Assembly: GCA_025084515.1 (NCBI GenBank) | Contig: JAJAGP010000419.1 | Span: forward strand, 218,501 to 282,500 | DNA length: 64,000 nucleotides | Direction: 5' to 3' | From: Ancistrus triradiatus | Taxonomy: Eukaryota; Chordata; Actinopteri; Siluriformes; Loricariidae | Part shown: positions 50,058-61,933 of the stretch, piece by piece | How the letters are laid out: every line of letters begins with the position of its first letter | How positions within the stretch are numbered: position 1 is the stretch's first letter | Position numbers and translations under genes: made by a program | The notes under the pieces: generated by a model | What the model was told of the DNA's origin: nothing | The model's database searches: none | Seen by the model: only the letters and a program-made list of their open reading frames with translations

Positions 50058-52797
50058 TACATAGTACAACTGTAGTATAGTAGTAGATAGTAGCAAAGCA
50101 AAAGCTATAGTACATAGTACAGTTTTTAACACATGCCTTGGGGATAATATGTGGTTGGTGGGAAGATGGAGATCTGTGTAACATGCCACCATGCCACAGC
50201 CCCAGCTTCCATCACCTGAGGTACTCTGAGTTTCAGATGCCTCCATATGCTATGCTGGCACGGAATCCGCTGGATCGCTTCGGTACCAGGACAGAATTGA
50301 TAAGAATGGGAGAATGGAAATGGAATGGGTCCTGGTGTTCTGAGTTTCTGGTTCACCAGAGGACCCCCGAGTCTCAGAACTCCTCTCTAAAACCGCTCGG
50401 AACTCCTCAGGTATGGGGGCTGGGTCTGTGGCATGTGATGACAAGCAGGGATGCTCACATTACATAGAGATTAACATGGTTGGGTAATGAAATGGAAATT
50501 AAGTAAAAAATGACCTTTTTTAAAATTTTACATTTTCTATTATGAAAAATAACACACTGAAGACCAAACAAACATATAATATCCTAAACTATGCTGCATA
50601 TGAGATGCACTTATAGTAAACTTGACTCACACAAAATGATTCAATAGTCAGTTTATATCTTACAGCAGTTGCAATCTGGCAATAAAAAGGTTCACAAGTC
50701 TCTCAAACACTTTGTCTAGCAACAGAAAAATGTACTTACATTTCCAATACAAGTCATGAGACAGGTCTACTTTTCCCACAGATATTTTGCATGTTTTTTT
50801 TCCCCCAACGTTCACTATTGATAGTGCTGAAAGATATGCGTGACAAATTCAGGAGAATATTATCCTGCTTCCTCTGACAGTTATCTCTACGTTTAAAATG
50901 GAGGGAAGACCAGGGCTTGCTGCCACACTTCAAAATGGTCCTCAATTGCATCAGGTGAAATAAATGTTTAATCTGAGGCCAGGGTTGCTGCTCTACATGT
51001 CTATCATCTTCATTGAGAGAAAGATCATCCTCCGAGATACTATCCAACTAATACAAGGTGTCCTGAGATAAAAGAAATGAAAAGAGAAGCATCAAGATGG
51101 AAAATAACTTTTTTTCTCGGAGCAAGTCCAGACTTGCAATGTTGCAGTTTCGGTTTGAAGACATCAAGATGCTGTCATGAGGGGGCATCGATTTCACTCC
51201 AGGGATGAAACACATTTAAAAGGTTGCGACATCAAACAGCAAAGACATTATCGAAAACACAAGTACTGGTGTGTGTGTGTATTTTTCTTTAGCACCGCTT
51301 CTGATCTGTGTTCGAAATATGGCTGCATCTTTGCTCTGTGGGTCTCGAGCCCTGGTCTCACCTATTTCACACAGCAACAACATGACAACAGGAGGGCAAC
51401 AGCTTGGAGGAGAGGCAATGAGAACACAATCCAACATGTATTTTTTCCTTTGTAATGTTGCTGCATTAGGTGACTTCCACATCTGCACATAAAAAGTATA
51501 TATAGATTTGTATTTATATAATATATATTCGTAATCTATTGACAGTTTAGTCTACAGTGAACTTAAGAACCACTTATTTCTGGAAATAAAAAAAGCCGAT
51601 TTGCTCAGTTGTCTATTTTACACCACAGCATCAACTAATTATACAGCTCAGGAGAGACGGTAGCTCTGAAAGCTTGTGCCGCTCCAAAGGTTATCCAAGT
51701 CTCGTTGCAGTGTGTGACTATATGCCACTGAAATGTAAAAAAGCATTTACAAACTGGCATCATTATAATCAGTGAGAATGGTGTTGGACGTAAACTTCAA
51801 CGTCAGCTCAGCAGTACGTCCTGGCTCAGGAATGACCACATTTGGCACATTTTACAAAACAAAGCATGGATCACTGGCATAGTGGAATGACAGAATTTTA
51901 GTGCAACCTGTCACCAAACCTTTACAGAACATAAAAAAGTCTGTGCTAAATCAAACCAAACTAGTCTTAAGTTAATCAGTAATCAGTAAACTCTTGCCAG
52001 GCAGTGTAGCACCCTGTGCGTGGAATGGCGATGCTCCGTCATGTTGTAGTTGTTTTCGAAAGATCACTACACATCTAAATCATAGCCTACATTTTCTGCT
52101 GCCAAAGTGTACTTTACCTACAGACAAGATTGTTAAGTTTCCCAAAAATACCAGATAAGTGATATTTTGAGCCACAGTTGAGGACACATCAGTTTCTTCT
52201 TCTGTAATATACACAATGTAACTTGTATCTACATCTGCATTATACAACAAGTACTTTACACTAGGATTAAGAAGTTAAAAAGAGGAGGTACAAAATAAAG
52301 ATAAGGAACAAAAAAGATAAAAAGGCTCTGAGAATCTTTTTGTGAAGAAAGCACTCCATAAAAAGCAGATTGAACGCAAACACATGTCCTAAAAATGTAT
52401 CAGAGCTATTTCCTCAGCTTGGGTTGATGTATGATGGATTGATTTCTTGTGCTTCACTTCCAAATCTCTCCTCTATGCCACATATTTACAGTTCTCTCTG
52501 CATGTTGCCACATCCAAGCAGCCTTGCAGACTGTCCTTAGACAGAACACATTTCTTTGCCTTTCTGCACAATTTCTTCTGAACATCATCTTCCTCTCTGT
52601 GACTCGGTGTATCCAGTGGCCACTGACAATAAAGAGCTCAGTAAGAGCATTGCATGGAGAGGGATCTGACGGTGACCGAACTGAAGGTGTGTGTGTACGT
52701 CTGTTAGTGTGTGTCCGGTTTGTGTTCATGCACATGCGGGGCTGGTTTTTGTCAGTGTGTGTATCCTCAGCCCAACCCTTAGCCTGGCCTGTTCCAT
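50058..52797 (-). other. probable ctnnd2 3' UTR and convergent intergenic DNA
   Basis: 2.7 kb downstream of the ctnnd2 stop, with no recognisable coding exon or transposase. On the minus strand a possible ATTAAA signal lies near 50966. A small GC-richer patch at 50120-50450 encodes nothing I recognise. The DAP gene expected here from mammalian gene order is not seen. Confidence 0.4.
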
Positions 52798-53043
52798 CTA
52801 CACCCACGAGTCGGGCGAAGCAGGGTAGTGACTTGTCTCATAGTTAAGTTCGCTGTAAGGCCGAGAGGCCGAATAGAAGTCCACGTAGTTGCCGGTGGAC
52901 TTGAGGCCAAGGTGCAGAGTGCCATCACCGGTGGCCGGGGGGCGCTGGTGAGCTTGGTCCTCATAGTAAATCTCCTCAAAGTTGGCTCCTGGAGGAGTTT
53001 GGAAGGGAGGGTATGCATCTGGAGGGTTGCCTGGAGCTGGGAC
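52798..53043 (-). CDS. ctnnd2: ctnnd2 last coding exon with PDZ-binding tail
   Basis: 81 codons plus TAG, starting VPAPGNPPDAYPPF after TTTTTCAG. It includes LGLKSTGNYVDFYSASRPYS and ends SPDSWV. The first half is Pro-rich and differs more from mammals, as I remember that sequence, than the last ~40 residues do. Confidence 0.95.
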   Translation of the reverse strand, partial: VPAPGNPPDAYPPFQTPPGANFEEIYYEDQAHQRPPATGDGTLHLGLKSTGNYVDFYSASRPYSELNYETSHYPASPDSWV

Positions 53044-56000
53044 CTGAAAAAGACAGAATAAGAAGAACAGTTTAAGAACAGACAATATATAAGAAGACTG
53101 ATTTTAAACAGACAGACTTTTTCTTTACCATCATGCACTTGCACATTTATTACTGTTTGTTTTGTTTATTTAGCAATGCCCTCAACATCAATGTAACCTT
53201 GTATCTGTCATTAAATAGCCATCAATACACAAGATTACATTGAAACTGGTCATATATATACAATCAGATCGGGGCCAATTTAGCGTAATCAGTAACTTAA
53301 TGCAGGTCTTTGGACTGTGGGAGGAAACCGGAGCACCAGGAGTAAACCCACTTGGACACGTGGAGGACATGCAGACTACATACAGATACAGAGTCCAAGG
53401 TTGGGATCGAACCAGGGATGCTTGAGCTGTAGGGCAATCACTCTAACTGCTGGGCCACCGTACCACCCACATTTATTACTATAAGTGGTACCACAATTAC
53501 AGAGAGTTTGTTGTTTTTTTATCATTAACCTGTATATTAAATTAATCATTCAATATACAGTCGAACCCCACTATCTGAGCTCCTGTTATCTTCCATCTGT
53601 CTACATCATCAACTTTCCTATTGTTTTTATTATTATTATTATTATTATTATGAGGATACTGGTTGTTTATTTTCTATTATATACACTGTGGGCCAAAAAG
53701 TCTGAGAGCACTAGGAAAAATGCATGTTTGGATCCTTATGGAGAAGGACTCATATGGCAGCAGGCTTCTGACCCCTCAAAGCTTTGCAACAACTACTTGA
53801 AGACCAAAAAAGAGTGCTGACTGTCAGTTTCCTCTATAGTCATCTGATGTAAACATCATCAAGCATTTATGTAGGCACTTGAAGACAAAGAAATCCAAGC
53901 ATTTAGTAACATGGTCAATAGATAGTGGGGTTCGAACTTTTTGACTCCATCAAACTTTAGTTCGCTCTTAGATTTATCATCTACGCCGCCCAAGGAGGTT
54001 GGGTCCCTTTTTGAGTCTTGGTCCTCCCAAGGTTTCTTCCTAGAACTAGGGAGTTTTTCCTTGCCACTGTCGCCCTAGGCTTGCTCAATTTGGGATTGGA
54101 CGTAGTTATTAGGAGATAATCTAAACTTGTAAAGTTGCTTTGAGACAATGCTCCATTGTAAAAAGCGCTATATAAATAAATCTGACTTGACTTGACTTGA
54201 ATATGGTGAAATCATACTGGGATAACATGGTTCATCACATTTTGCACAAACGTGTGGATCCATGTAGAGTTTATTGTTTAAATTTGATTAATTCCTTTTT
54301 TGATTCCGATTTTGGTTCTTATCGATTTCAATTCCATTATGGTGAGAAAAAGATGCCAAATGTTTAGATATAAAGAATATCTTTACAAGCATAAAAACAT
54401 TCCATCAGCAATATAAAATCAATATTCACAATGAAAAGTGTAATAAAATGTAACATTATTTACAGTTTCACTAAAAGGTTTAAAAAGACAAAAACCCTCT
54501 ACAGAGCAATGGCTTTTCTATTGCCACATTACATTATAGCTGCTCACCTGGTTGTGTTTTAGGTCGTCACTAGGAGACACATAAGCACCCCGGAATAGTG
54601 TGGCAGTTCCACTGGAGATTTGAGCTGCAAACATGTACACAGAGGCACATTAATAAAAACAACTTCAATCAGTCTAATTTTGTCATTAATTCATTAGCAA
54701 TATCAAGTAAGCAAACAGAATGAAATCGGGCAGATTCAACATTGCTTTCGTATTCTACAGAACAACATGTGAATAGTCAACTATTTAAAAACGGATTTAG
54801 CAGCCTTGTACTGCAAACATATACAGCTCTGTATCGGCACGCTGCAGTGAATGGGACAGATGGGACTGCGAAAGAAGGAGGACTCGAAGACTGCATTCCT
54901 GAAGATTTATATTGTGCTTGGTCAACAGGAGACTTGCGAAATTGCTCCTATTACCTCCCTTACGAGCGATGGGTTTACTGCACACTTGACAATAATTGTT
55001 CTCATCATCCACTTGACTAAAATGCAATCAGACCTTCCTTTTTGTTCTCTCTGCCATCCCTCACAGTTAGTTGAACACCGCTATAGTTTTGTATGAGTGT
55101 GTAGGTCTGTTGTGCAGCACTATCGCTTCAAAGAGAAGGAGAGAGAGACATACACAGTGACTGTGGCATTTCCATAAAGTCCAAATTCTCATGTGATATT
55201 TGAACAACTATTTTCTCTGCACCTAACAACTGACCCATGGCTTTGTGTTTCTAAATGACAAGCTTTATGATTATATGCAAAGGCTCTAGATCAGAAGTGA
55301 ATAATGAGGCTGTGGAGACACATATCTCATATCAGACAAGCAGCTTAAACAAACCTGCAGCTGCATGCTCTCAGGGAATGAAATTTACAGCAAATAACAT
55401 TTATGGCACAAAATCTGCACTGGATCCACTCATACAGAGATCTTTGATGAGGGCTGTTAAGTAGCCGAGAAATAATCAGTCAAATCAGTCTGTGTGCAGC
55501 AGCTCATCTGACTGCACACATCAATGTCCGATTACAGCAGCAGGCACCCGGAGATTTCTGTTGTTGTAGTGGCAGGAGAAGAGCATGCTAGTAGATGTTT
55601 AGTGTTGCTATAATGCCAAAGCCTTACCTGCCATGGCGTCCTTCCTGGAGGTGTGTTCACCCTTGTTGCCATGGTAACCAGGATTGGTTCCAGTCGACTC
55701 GTAGTCTATCTTCCTCTCCTTCAGGCTCATCATCTCTCGTGGGGACGTGGGAGCGCTCACTTCAAACAAACAAGCTCACATGTCAACACATCATGCTACA
55801 TACTAATTCTGAAAAAAACGATACTAATACTTAACCTAGGACAGAGCACCAGTTCTTCGCTGGGTAATCATTTAAACTGTTAAACTGATCATTCTAAATA
55901 AACCAACTCCCAAAATTGTATATAAAACAAGACAAGCCAATTACATGCACTTGACACAAACACCCTTTTGCTATCTGTGTTCCTTAGGGGAATATGGCAC

Positions 56001-59000
56001 ATTTATACAGTGCTGCTTGAAAGTTTGTAAACCCTTTAGAACTTTCTATATTTCTGCATAAATTTGACCTAAAACATCATCAGATTTTCACACAAGTAAA
56101 AGTAGATAAAGAGAACCCAGTTAAACAAATGAGACAAAAATATTATACTTGGTCATTTATTTCTTGAGGAAAATGATCCAATATTACATATAAGTGAGTG
56201 GCAAAAGTATGTGAACCATCTCTTTCAGTATCTGGTGTGACCCCCCTGTGCAGCAATAACTGCAACTAAACGTTTCCTGTAACTGTTGATCAGTCCTGCA
56301 CACCGGCTTGGAGGAATTTTAGCCCATTCCTCCGTACAGAACAGCTTCAACTCTGGGATGTTGGTGGGTTTCCTCACATTAACTGCTCACTTCAGGTTCT
56401 TTTCCAACATTTCCATTGGATTAAGTTCAGGACTTTGACTTGGCCATTCCAAAACATGAACTTTATTCTTCTTTAACCATTCTCTGGTAGAACGACTTGT
56501 GTGCTTAGGGTCGTTGTCTTGCTGCATGACCCACCTTCACTTGAGATTCAGTTCATGTTCCATGCTCAGCTTTGGTTTTGCTTTTGAATGATTTTTCTCT
56601 ACTTAATATTACACTTCAACACTAATGACTGCTGCTCTGTGCTCTAACCGCTGCAAAAAAACTGCTAGCTAACCGCTGGAATCTCCCTCATTCCATCAGT
56701 AGAAGACAATGGTCATTATACTTTCTGGATGTCCTTTCACTTGAGCTATCAGTGGCTCGGATGCATAGAGCGAGGTCAAGGACTATCGCCTCCTGAAGAA
56801 CGGCAATCCAGAATGTGCAATCGCTAATGTGATATTCACAAAACCCTTTGTAATGTCTCAAAGCAGTTTTTTTTCTTTAATGTAAATTGGACATTGCATA
56901 TTGTGTTGTTATTTACTTGATTTTTGGATCACCACTGCACTGGGGTTTTGGGCTGGGGGGTGGTTAGAGTGACTTGTTCTTGTATTTTTCAACTGTTTCT
57001 GAGTTACAGTGGTGCTTGAAAGTTTGTGAACCCTTTAGAATTTTCTATATTTCTGCATAAATATGACCGAAAACATCATCAGATTTTCACACAAGTCTTA
57101 AATAAATTTTCCTCAATAAATAAATGACCAAGTATAAGATTTTTGTCTCATTTGTTTAACTGGGCTCTCTTCATCTACTTTTAGGACTTGTGTGAAAATC
57201 TGATGATGTTTTAGGTCATATTTATGCAGAAACATATAAAATTCTAAAGGGTTCACAAACTTTCAAGCACCACTGTATGTTGTGATATTCAAAAACAATA
57301 ATAAAAGTAATTGTTCACAAAAAAACCACAAGACTCTTGTTGGCAATGGAAAATTTAGTTTAACTCCCATGCAGACGTAGTGTTATTAGGCATGAACAAG
57401 CATGATGAAGTGATAAGCCAATGACAAGCCACTATCTGCTAGGTTCTATCCCATCTCGGTGTTGATGGGGGAATGTTTCTTTCAGTTTCCAATTCAAAGC
57501 ATCATGCAATAAATATATACAAATATACACTCACCGATCACTTTATTAGGTACACCTTGTTTCTACATTGTCCATTTTAGCAGTTTCACTTACCGTATAG
57601 CAGCACTTCGTAGTTGTACAATTACAGACCGCAGTCCATCTGTTTCTCTACAAACTTTGTTAGATCACTTTAGTCTGATATCTAATGGATCAGGTACTAT
57701 TTGGGTGGTGGATCATTCTCAGCACTGCAGTGACACTGATGTGGTGGTGGTGTGTTAGTGTGTGTTTTGCTGATACGGTTGGATTAGACACAGCAGCACT
57801 GCTGGAGTTTTTAAACACTGTGTTCACTCACTGTGCACTCTATTAGACACATCTACCATGTTGCTCCACCATATAGGTGTAAAGCCAGAGACAGTAGCTC
57901 ATCTGTTGTTGCAAAGTCATCCTCTAATCCTTTATCAGTGCTCACAGGATACTGCCTATAGGATGCTGGTGGCTGGACATTTTTGTTTGGTGGACTATTT
58001 TCAGTTTAGCAGTGATGCTGAGGTGTCCACTGCTGTGTCTGATCCACTCATACCAGCACAACAGACATTAACACACCACCACATCAGTGTCACTACAGTG
58101 CTGAGAATGATCCACCACCCAAATAGTACCTGATCTGTGCTGGTCCTGACCATTATAGTAAAGGGGACTAACAAGTGTGTAGAGAAACAGACGAACTACA
58201 GTCTGCATTTGTAGAACTATAAAGTGCCTCCACATGGTAACTGATAAATGGACAATGAGTGTCGAAAAAAGGAGGTGTACTTAATAAAGTGATTGGTGAG
58301 CGTATCTGATTAAATAATTACATGAGTAAAATAATACATTTTATAACATTTTATGCTATGTATTTAAGCATATGCTCATGTAATTATTTTTAATTATATA
58401 TGCATGCATGTATGTATTTATTTATTTAGTTGTGTCAGAAATAATCCTCCATAGTTATCTAAGGTGTCTACTATATCTACATTGTACAGTCCCCCAAATA
58501 CATGGGCTCAGACTCAACCTCAGGTGTATGTACATGAATTTTTGTTCTTACAGAAGGCATTATAAAGAAATAGTTCCAACAAACCCCCAGATACTTTAAA
58601 AGGTATTTAAAGCCATGAGCTAAAGTGCAAGGATGTTTTATTAACTTCGTGTAAGTATTACTCTATGCCATTTATAATAAATAAACAGATTTTTATGTGA
58701 AAAACATGTGCCTACTTAGATTTTTACATGAATAACTCCTGCAGAGGATTCTATTTCAGCTATACACTTTCAAAGCATTATGTTTCCAAAAGCGAATCAT
58801 ATGCAATGTTTAGATTTTTTGTAGACACTCTAATCGGACATACAATTGATACATTTAAATCAATTGTGGGTTAAGGTTCAAGGATCCAACAGGGGTAGCT
58901 TGGTAGAGGTGGGATTTGAACCCTGGATCTTCTGGTCTCTAGTCCATTACCTTAACAGCTAAGCTACCACAGCCATAGATGAGGAAATGTGATGTGATGA

Positions 59001-61933
59001 GGAAAAACGATCCCCCATTCATTCAAGGAGAGTTTCTATGGTGAGGACCAAAGGTAAATGCCATAGAGGTCTTACTCACCTGACCGGTTATTGGGTGAGT
59101 TCCGCACAGGAGAGATGGACGGAGTACGGGATGAAGAATAAGGTCTCTGTCGGTCTCTCTCTATTGTAGAGGACGACCCCACAAAGTGGTACTGAGAATA
59201 GCCATCCTGAAAATAACAGAAATTAGCCACTCTGGCAGCCAGTCATCACAGGGTTAAGTCAACAGCTTTTACTAGCTACTTCAAATAAGCATGAAGGTGG
59301 CTCTATAGTAGCTTTTTAAGCAATTTTCTCCCAATTCTGTCATAGCCCTGGTTTAGTCTAGTGGAATGTCTCTACCAGATATTACCATCAAATCTGAAGA
59401 GGATCTTTACACTCTGAAAATAAGAGGACAACTTCCATTGTGTCTTCTTTCATACCACCAGTCTATAAAACTCCACTGGCATCTGGGCATCAGTTACATA
59501 TTGTTATAGCGTTCATTACCTTCTTATACAGGCTGCGAAGATCCCGATACTGCCACATGCTGTTTAGGACTTGAGATGCAGCTTTCACCACCTTTGGTGA
59601 GTGTCTAAAGGGAACATTCAAATGAAAATGGTTAAAATTCACATAGTCTGCACTGCTAAATACTGAAACAGCACTGGCTATTTTTTTACAATGCTGACAA
59701 CTTCCATTCTTGCTCTCCTCATTTTCCTCACGTTTGTCCCACCAGATGCAGGGTCCGCCCACCGCCACTTGATGCGACCAAGAATACTCCAGCCAACGCA
59801 TCACTCCGTCTGTCGCCAGAGACAACACTCAAACCAGGCCGATTTAGTGTAATCAATTAACCTAACTTGCATGTATTTGGACTGTGGGAGGAAACCGGAG
59901 TATGGGGAGGACATGCAGACTCCACACAGAAAGGATCCAGGCTGCTCCACCCTGGGATTGAACCCAGGACCTTCTTGCTGTGAGACAGCGATGCTACCCA
60001 CCGAGCCACCGTGCCACCCTGCCACCCTGATTTCCATTCTTGCTCTATTTTACCTAAATGATAATCAAATACTGAAATCGAACTAGCTATTCACTAAGAA
60101 GATAGCTGATATCTGAAAGCATGTTAACATGGCTAAATGGGAATTTACAACAACTGTTCAGCCAAAATTATTTTAAAAAAGACCATTACTTTCCGTTACA
60201 AATACTTCACACTGAGTATTACTTTAAGCAAACACACACAGTCCACTGCAAATTTGACAAGGATTAATGAAACATTTTTTCCATCTTCTCCTTATGTGAA
60301 CCTCTGCCTACGGCTAGGAAAAAAGTCATTTTCATTCCTGTAGAAAATCTTTTGGAATTTTTAAAGCACATGATGGAGTTGTACATTGGCATCGGTCTTG
60401 CATGTTAACGTCTCTGCCAGAGGGGAACAAATTACCAACCACTGCTCCTATTATGATTTGGGATGGAGATAAGATGTCTGAAGAGAGTACCTTGCAATAG
60501 GAAAAATTACTGTGGGCAAGTTACACACTTTATAAGGCATTTAATACCATGACCAATGTTAAATTAACAATTGAAGAGCCTTCCATTACAAAACACACCA
60601 CACATAAGTTGGTCAAAGATCCTATACAGCATTTGTATACATATTACACGTAATATACAAAACCACTTTACAGTAAACTACAGATTATCGGGTTACTAAG
60701 TTCCAATTATTGCAAGGTTTGACACTTTCTGTGGCTGCAAATGTATGACATACAAGGTCATACTAAATTTTGGGCACACCTAGTCAACTAACATATTTTG
60801 TTGGTTTTGAACGTAAAAAGAAGTTAACACATTTCTGCAAACTTCAATGCATTGAAAAAAAAAACCCCATAGAACACAGCATGTCCAAAAATGTGATCAC
60901 CTTTCCAGTTATGTCTGGCAGATATGTAAATGATTAAAAGGTGTGTCCTGATTAGACACTAGGTCTTGCCACCAGAGAGCATAAAAGTGTTTGTCGGTGA
61001 ATCAAATAATCCTCTCTACTGGTGGTCTGTCTGGGCATGGAACCACTGCTGCCATCACCTCCTAACAGCTAGATCAGAACGCCCTAGATGGTGGGCAATT
61101 CGTTAAAACAACCATCCTGCTTATCTCAGTCCTATGATGAACCCACTCTCAAAAACTGTCAGCTGGGACTTTTTTGTGTGTCATAGGGGCATGTCTAGCA
61201 ATCAACAGTCTCTCATTAAGAGGTACCCAACCCAAAAGTAGCCTCTGATAGCCTTTTTATAGAGCAGTGGGAGAAGTACTTTTACTCCTTCTTGCAGCAA
61301 GACCCAGTGACTAATCACACCACACTTGAAATCATTTACATATCTGCCTGAGCGGTAAATGCATGCAGAGTTTTGCAGCAATCCAGCATTTCTATCTGGG
61401 TGCATTATTTTTTTGTCAATGAGTATATATTCCATGTCAACACAACGTGTGTTAGATTTCTCTGTGATAAGTGTAATATCTTATTCCTACACTGTGCTCT
61501 TCAACTCAGACCTAAAGATTTAAAGGGTCATGGAATAACATGGATGTATTTAATTTAAAAGTATTTAAACATATTTTTATATAAAAAATCCCTTTCCCTG
61601 TCTGTTTGTAAAGAAACCACAGGAGGATGCAAACTTTGAATTCAGCCGTCTGTGTTAAGCAAGAACTTCAAACCCTAACTCTGATGGGTGGTTATCTGAA
61701 GCTTCTGGCTACATACTTATCTCCTTTGCTCCGTGCAATACTGATGAGCTTCTCAATGCCTCCAGCGTCACGCAGGGCCTTGGTATTCTCCATGTTCTTG
61801 GTTATGACCTCATGCAGGGCACAGCAGATGGCCGTTATGGTGTCGTCGGACATGCACTTCCCAACACTGCCTCCACTGCTATTATTGTTGCCTCCTGGCA
61901 GGCGATGGACCAAATCTCTCATGGCGTACTTGC
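52798..61933 (-). CDS. ctnnd2: ctnnd2: delta-catenin 2, last six coding exons (5' part beyond window)
   Basis: Seen, in reading order on the minus strand: 61933-61717, 59604-59520, 59206-59080, 55759-55628, 54624-54548 and 53043-52798, with GT-AG borders, all in phase, ending TAG. They encode about 294 residues: the last armadillo repeats (KYAMRDLVHRLPGG, AVCC-like core, VITKNMENTKALRDAGGIEK), PKVVKAASQVLNSMWQYRDL, the Ser-rich SSSRTPSISPVRNSPNNRS, PREMMSLKERK, and the tail PYSELNYETSHYPASPDSWV. Family knowledge: CTNND2 is a neural p120-subfamily catenin binding the cadherin juxtamembrane region; its DSWV end binds PDZ proteins. The gene is convergent with ankrd33b. Teleosts have ctnnd2a and ctnnd2b, not resolved here. 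Confidence 0.96.
53265..53467 (-). repeat. GGCACGGTGG-family interspersed repeat
   Basis: Reverse copy with GGACTGTGGGAGGAAACCGG, a tRNA-like GGGATCGAACCAGGGA box and an end CTGGGCCACCGTACCACCC, in a ctnnd2 intron. Confidence 0.75.
53985..54195 (+). repeat. unclassified ~200-bp repeat, copy 2
   Basis: Nearly identical to 34770-34975 apart from a few substitutions and a small deletion. It ends CTATATAAATAAATCTGACT with CTTGA repeats. It lies in a ctnnd2 intron, antisense to the gene. Confidence 0.75.
54548..54624 (-). CDS. ctnnd2: ctnnd2 exon: AQISSGTATLFRGAYVSPSD
   Basis: 77 bp, ending DLKHNQ in phase 0 before GTGAGC; the acceptor is GTTTGCAG. The peptide aligns with the mammalian segment just before the last exon. 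Confidence 0.92.
54625..55627 (-). other. ctnnd2 intron, no feature recognised
   Basis: The frame at 54742-55020 has no family resemblance and lies antisense in an intron, so I do not call it a gene. Nothing else is recognised. Confidence 0.45.
55628..55759 (-). CDS. ctnnd2: ctnnd2 exon: SAPTSPREMMSLKERKIDYE
   Basis: A tail segment ending GEHTSRKDAMA plus one base of an Ala codon, before GTAAGG. The TTTGAAG acceptor is chosen because it gives the phase required by the flanking exons. Confidence 0.93.
56008..56557 (-). mobile_element. Tc1-like element E copy 3, right part lost
   Basis: Left TIR CAGTGCTGCTTGAAAGTTTG and the transposase 3' region as in 17016-17570. Similarity ends abruptly near 56557, with no transposase N-terminal part or right TIR. 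Confidence 0.85.
57007..57275. mobile_element. MITE derived from element E
   Basis: 269 bp with both element E TIRs (CAGTGGTGCTTGAAAGTTTG and reverse) and TA at each flank. Only terminal non-coding sequence remains; the transposase is entirely deleted. Confidence 0.9.
57526..58305. mobile_element. large fold-back element (~780 bp)
   Basis: Ends ACACTCACCGATCACTTTAT and, reversed, ACGCTCACCAATCACTTTAT. The inversion continues inward: GGTGGTGGATCATTCTCAGC at 57706 mirrors GCTGAGAATGATCCACCACC near 58100. Arms of about 310 bp surround a centre at ~57836-57994. Non-coding. Confidence 0.82.
58306..58839. other. ctnnd2 intron, no feature recognised
   Basis: AT-rich intronic sequence between the fold-back element and a SINE copy; nothing identified. 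Confidence 0.45.
58840..58976 (-). mobile_element. tRNA-derived SINE
   Basis: Reverse-strand copy of the same SINE family in a ctnnd2 intron, ending GCTACCACAGCC; somewhat more diverged. Confidence 0.78.
59080..59206 (-). CDS. ctnnd2: ctnnd2 exon: DGYSQYHFVGSSSTIERDRQ
   Basis: A Ser/Arg-rich segment after the armadillo domain, RPYSSSRTPSISPVRNSPNN then RS plus one base. TTTTCAG and GTGAGT borders; matches the mammalian exon closely. Confidence 0.95.
59520..59604 (-). CDS. ctnnd2: ctnnd2 exon: HSPKVVKAASQVLNSMWQYR
   Basis: The final armadillo helix, ending DLRSLYKK before GTAATG. The first base completes the Lys codon from the upstream exon. Confidence 0.95.
59835..60022 (-). repeat. GGCACGGTGG-family interspersed repeat
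   Basis: Reverse copy with GGACTGTGGGAGGAAACCGG, GGACATGCAGACTCCACACA, GGGATTGAACCCAGGACCTT and ACCGAGCCACCGTGCCACCC; the best preserved head of this family in the window. Confidence 0.78.
60023..61009. other. ctnnd2 intron, no feature recognised
   Basis: AT-rich intron sequence. The stretch 60750-61000 (TTTGGGCACACCTAGTCAAC) may be part of another decayed transposon, but I could not find its partner end. Confidence 0.35.
61010..61428 (+). mobile_element. element F family fragment
   Basis: Shares CCTCTCTACTGGTGGTCTGT, GGAACCACTGCT and the right end TTTTTTGTCAATGAGTATAT with 22611-23369. The left end is missing. Confidence 0.7.
61717..61933 (-). CDS. ctnnd2: ctnnd2 exon: C-terminal armadillo repeats
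   Basis: Reads GKYAMRDLVHRLPGGNNNSS, then SDDTITAICCALHEVITKNM and ENTKALRDAGGIEKLISIAR. It starts two bases into a split Gly codon after CCCAAAG and ends two bases into a Lys codon before GTATGT. Confidence 0.95.

Noticed and set aside
50138..50467. A possible DAP exon in the GC-richer patch
   Set aside because: No translation of either strand resembles DAP, and no matching splice sites were seen.
54742..55020. A 92-codon frame in a ctnnd2 intron
   Set aside because: No family resemblance, no splice partner, antisense position and ordinary intron composition.
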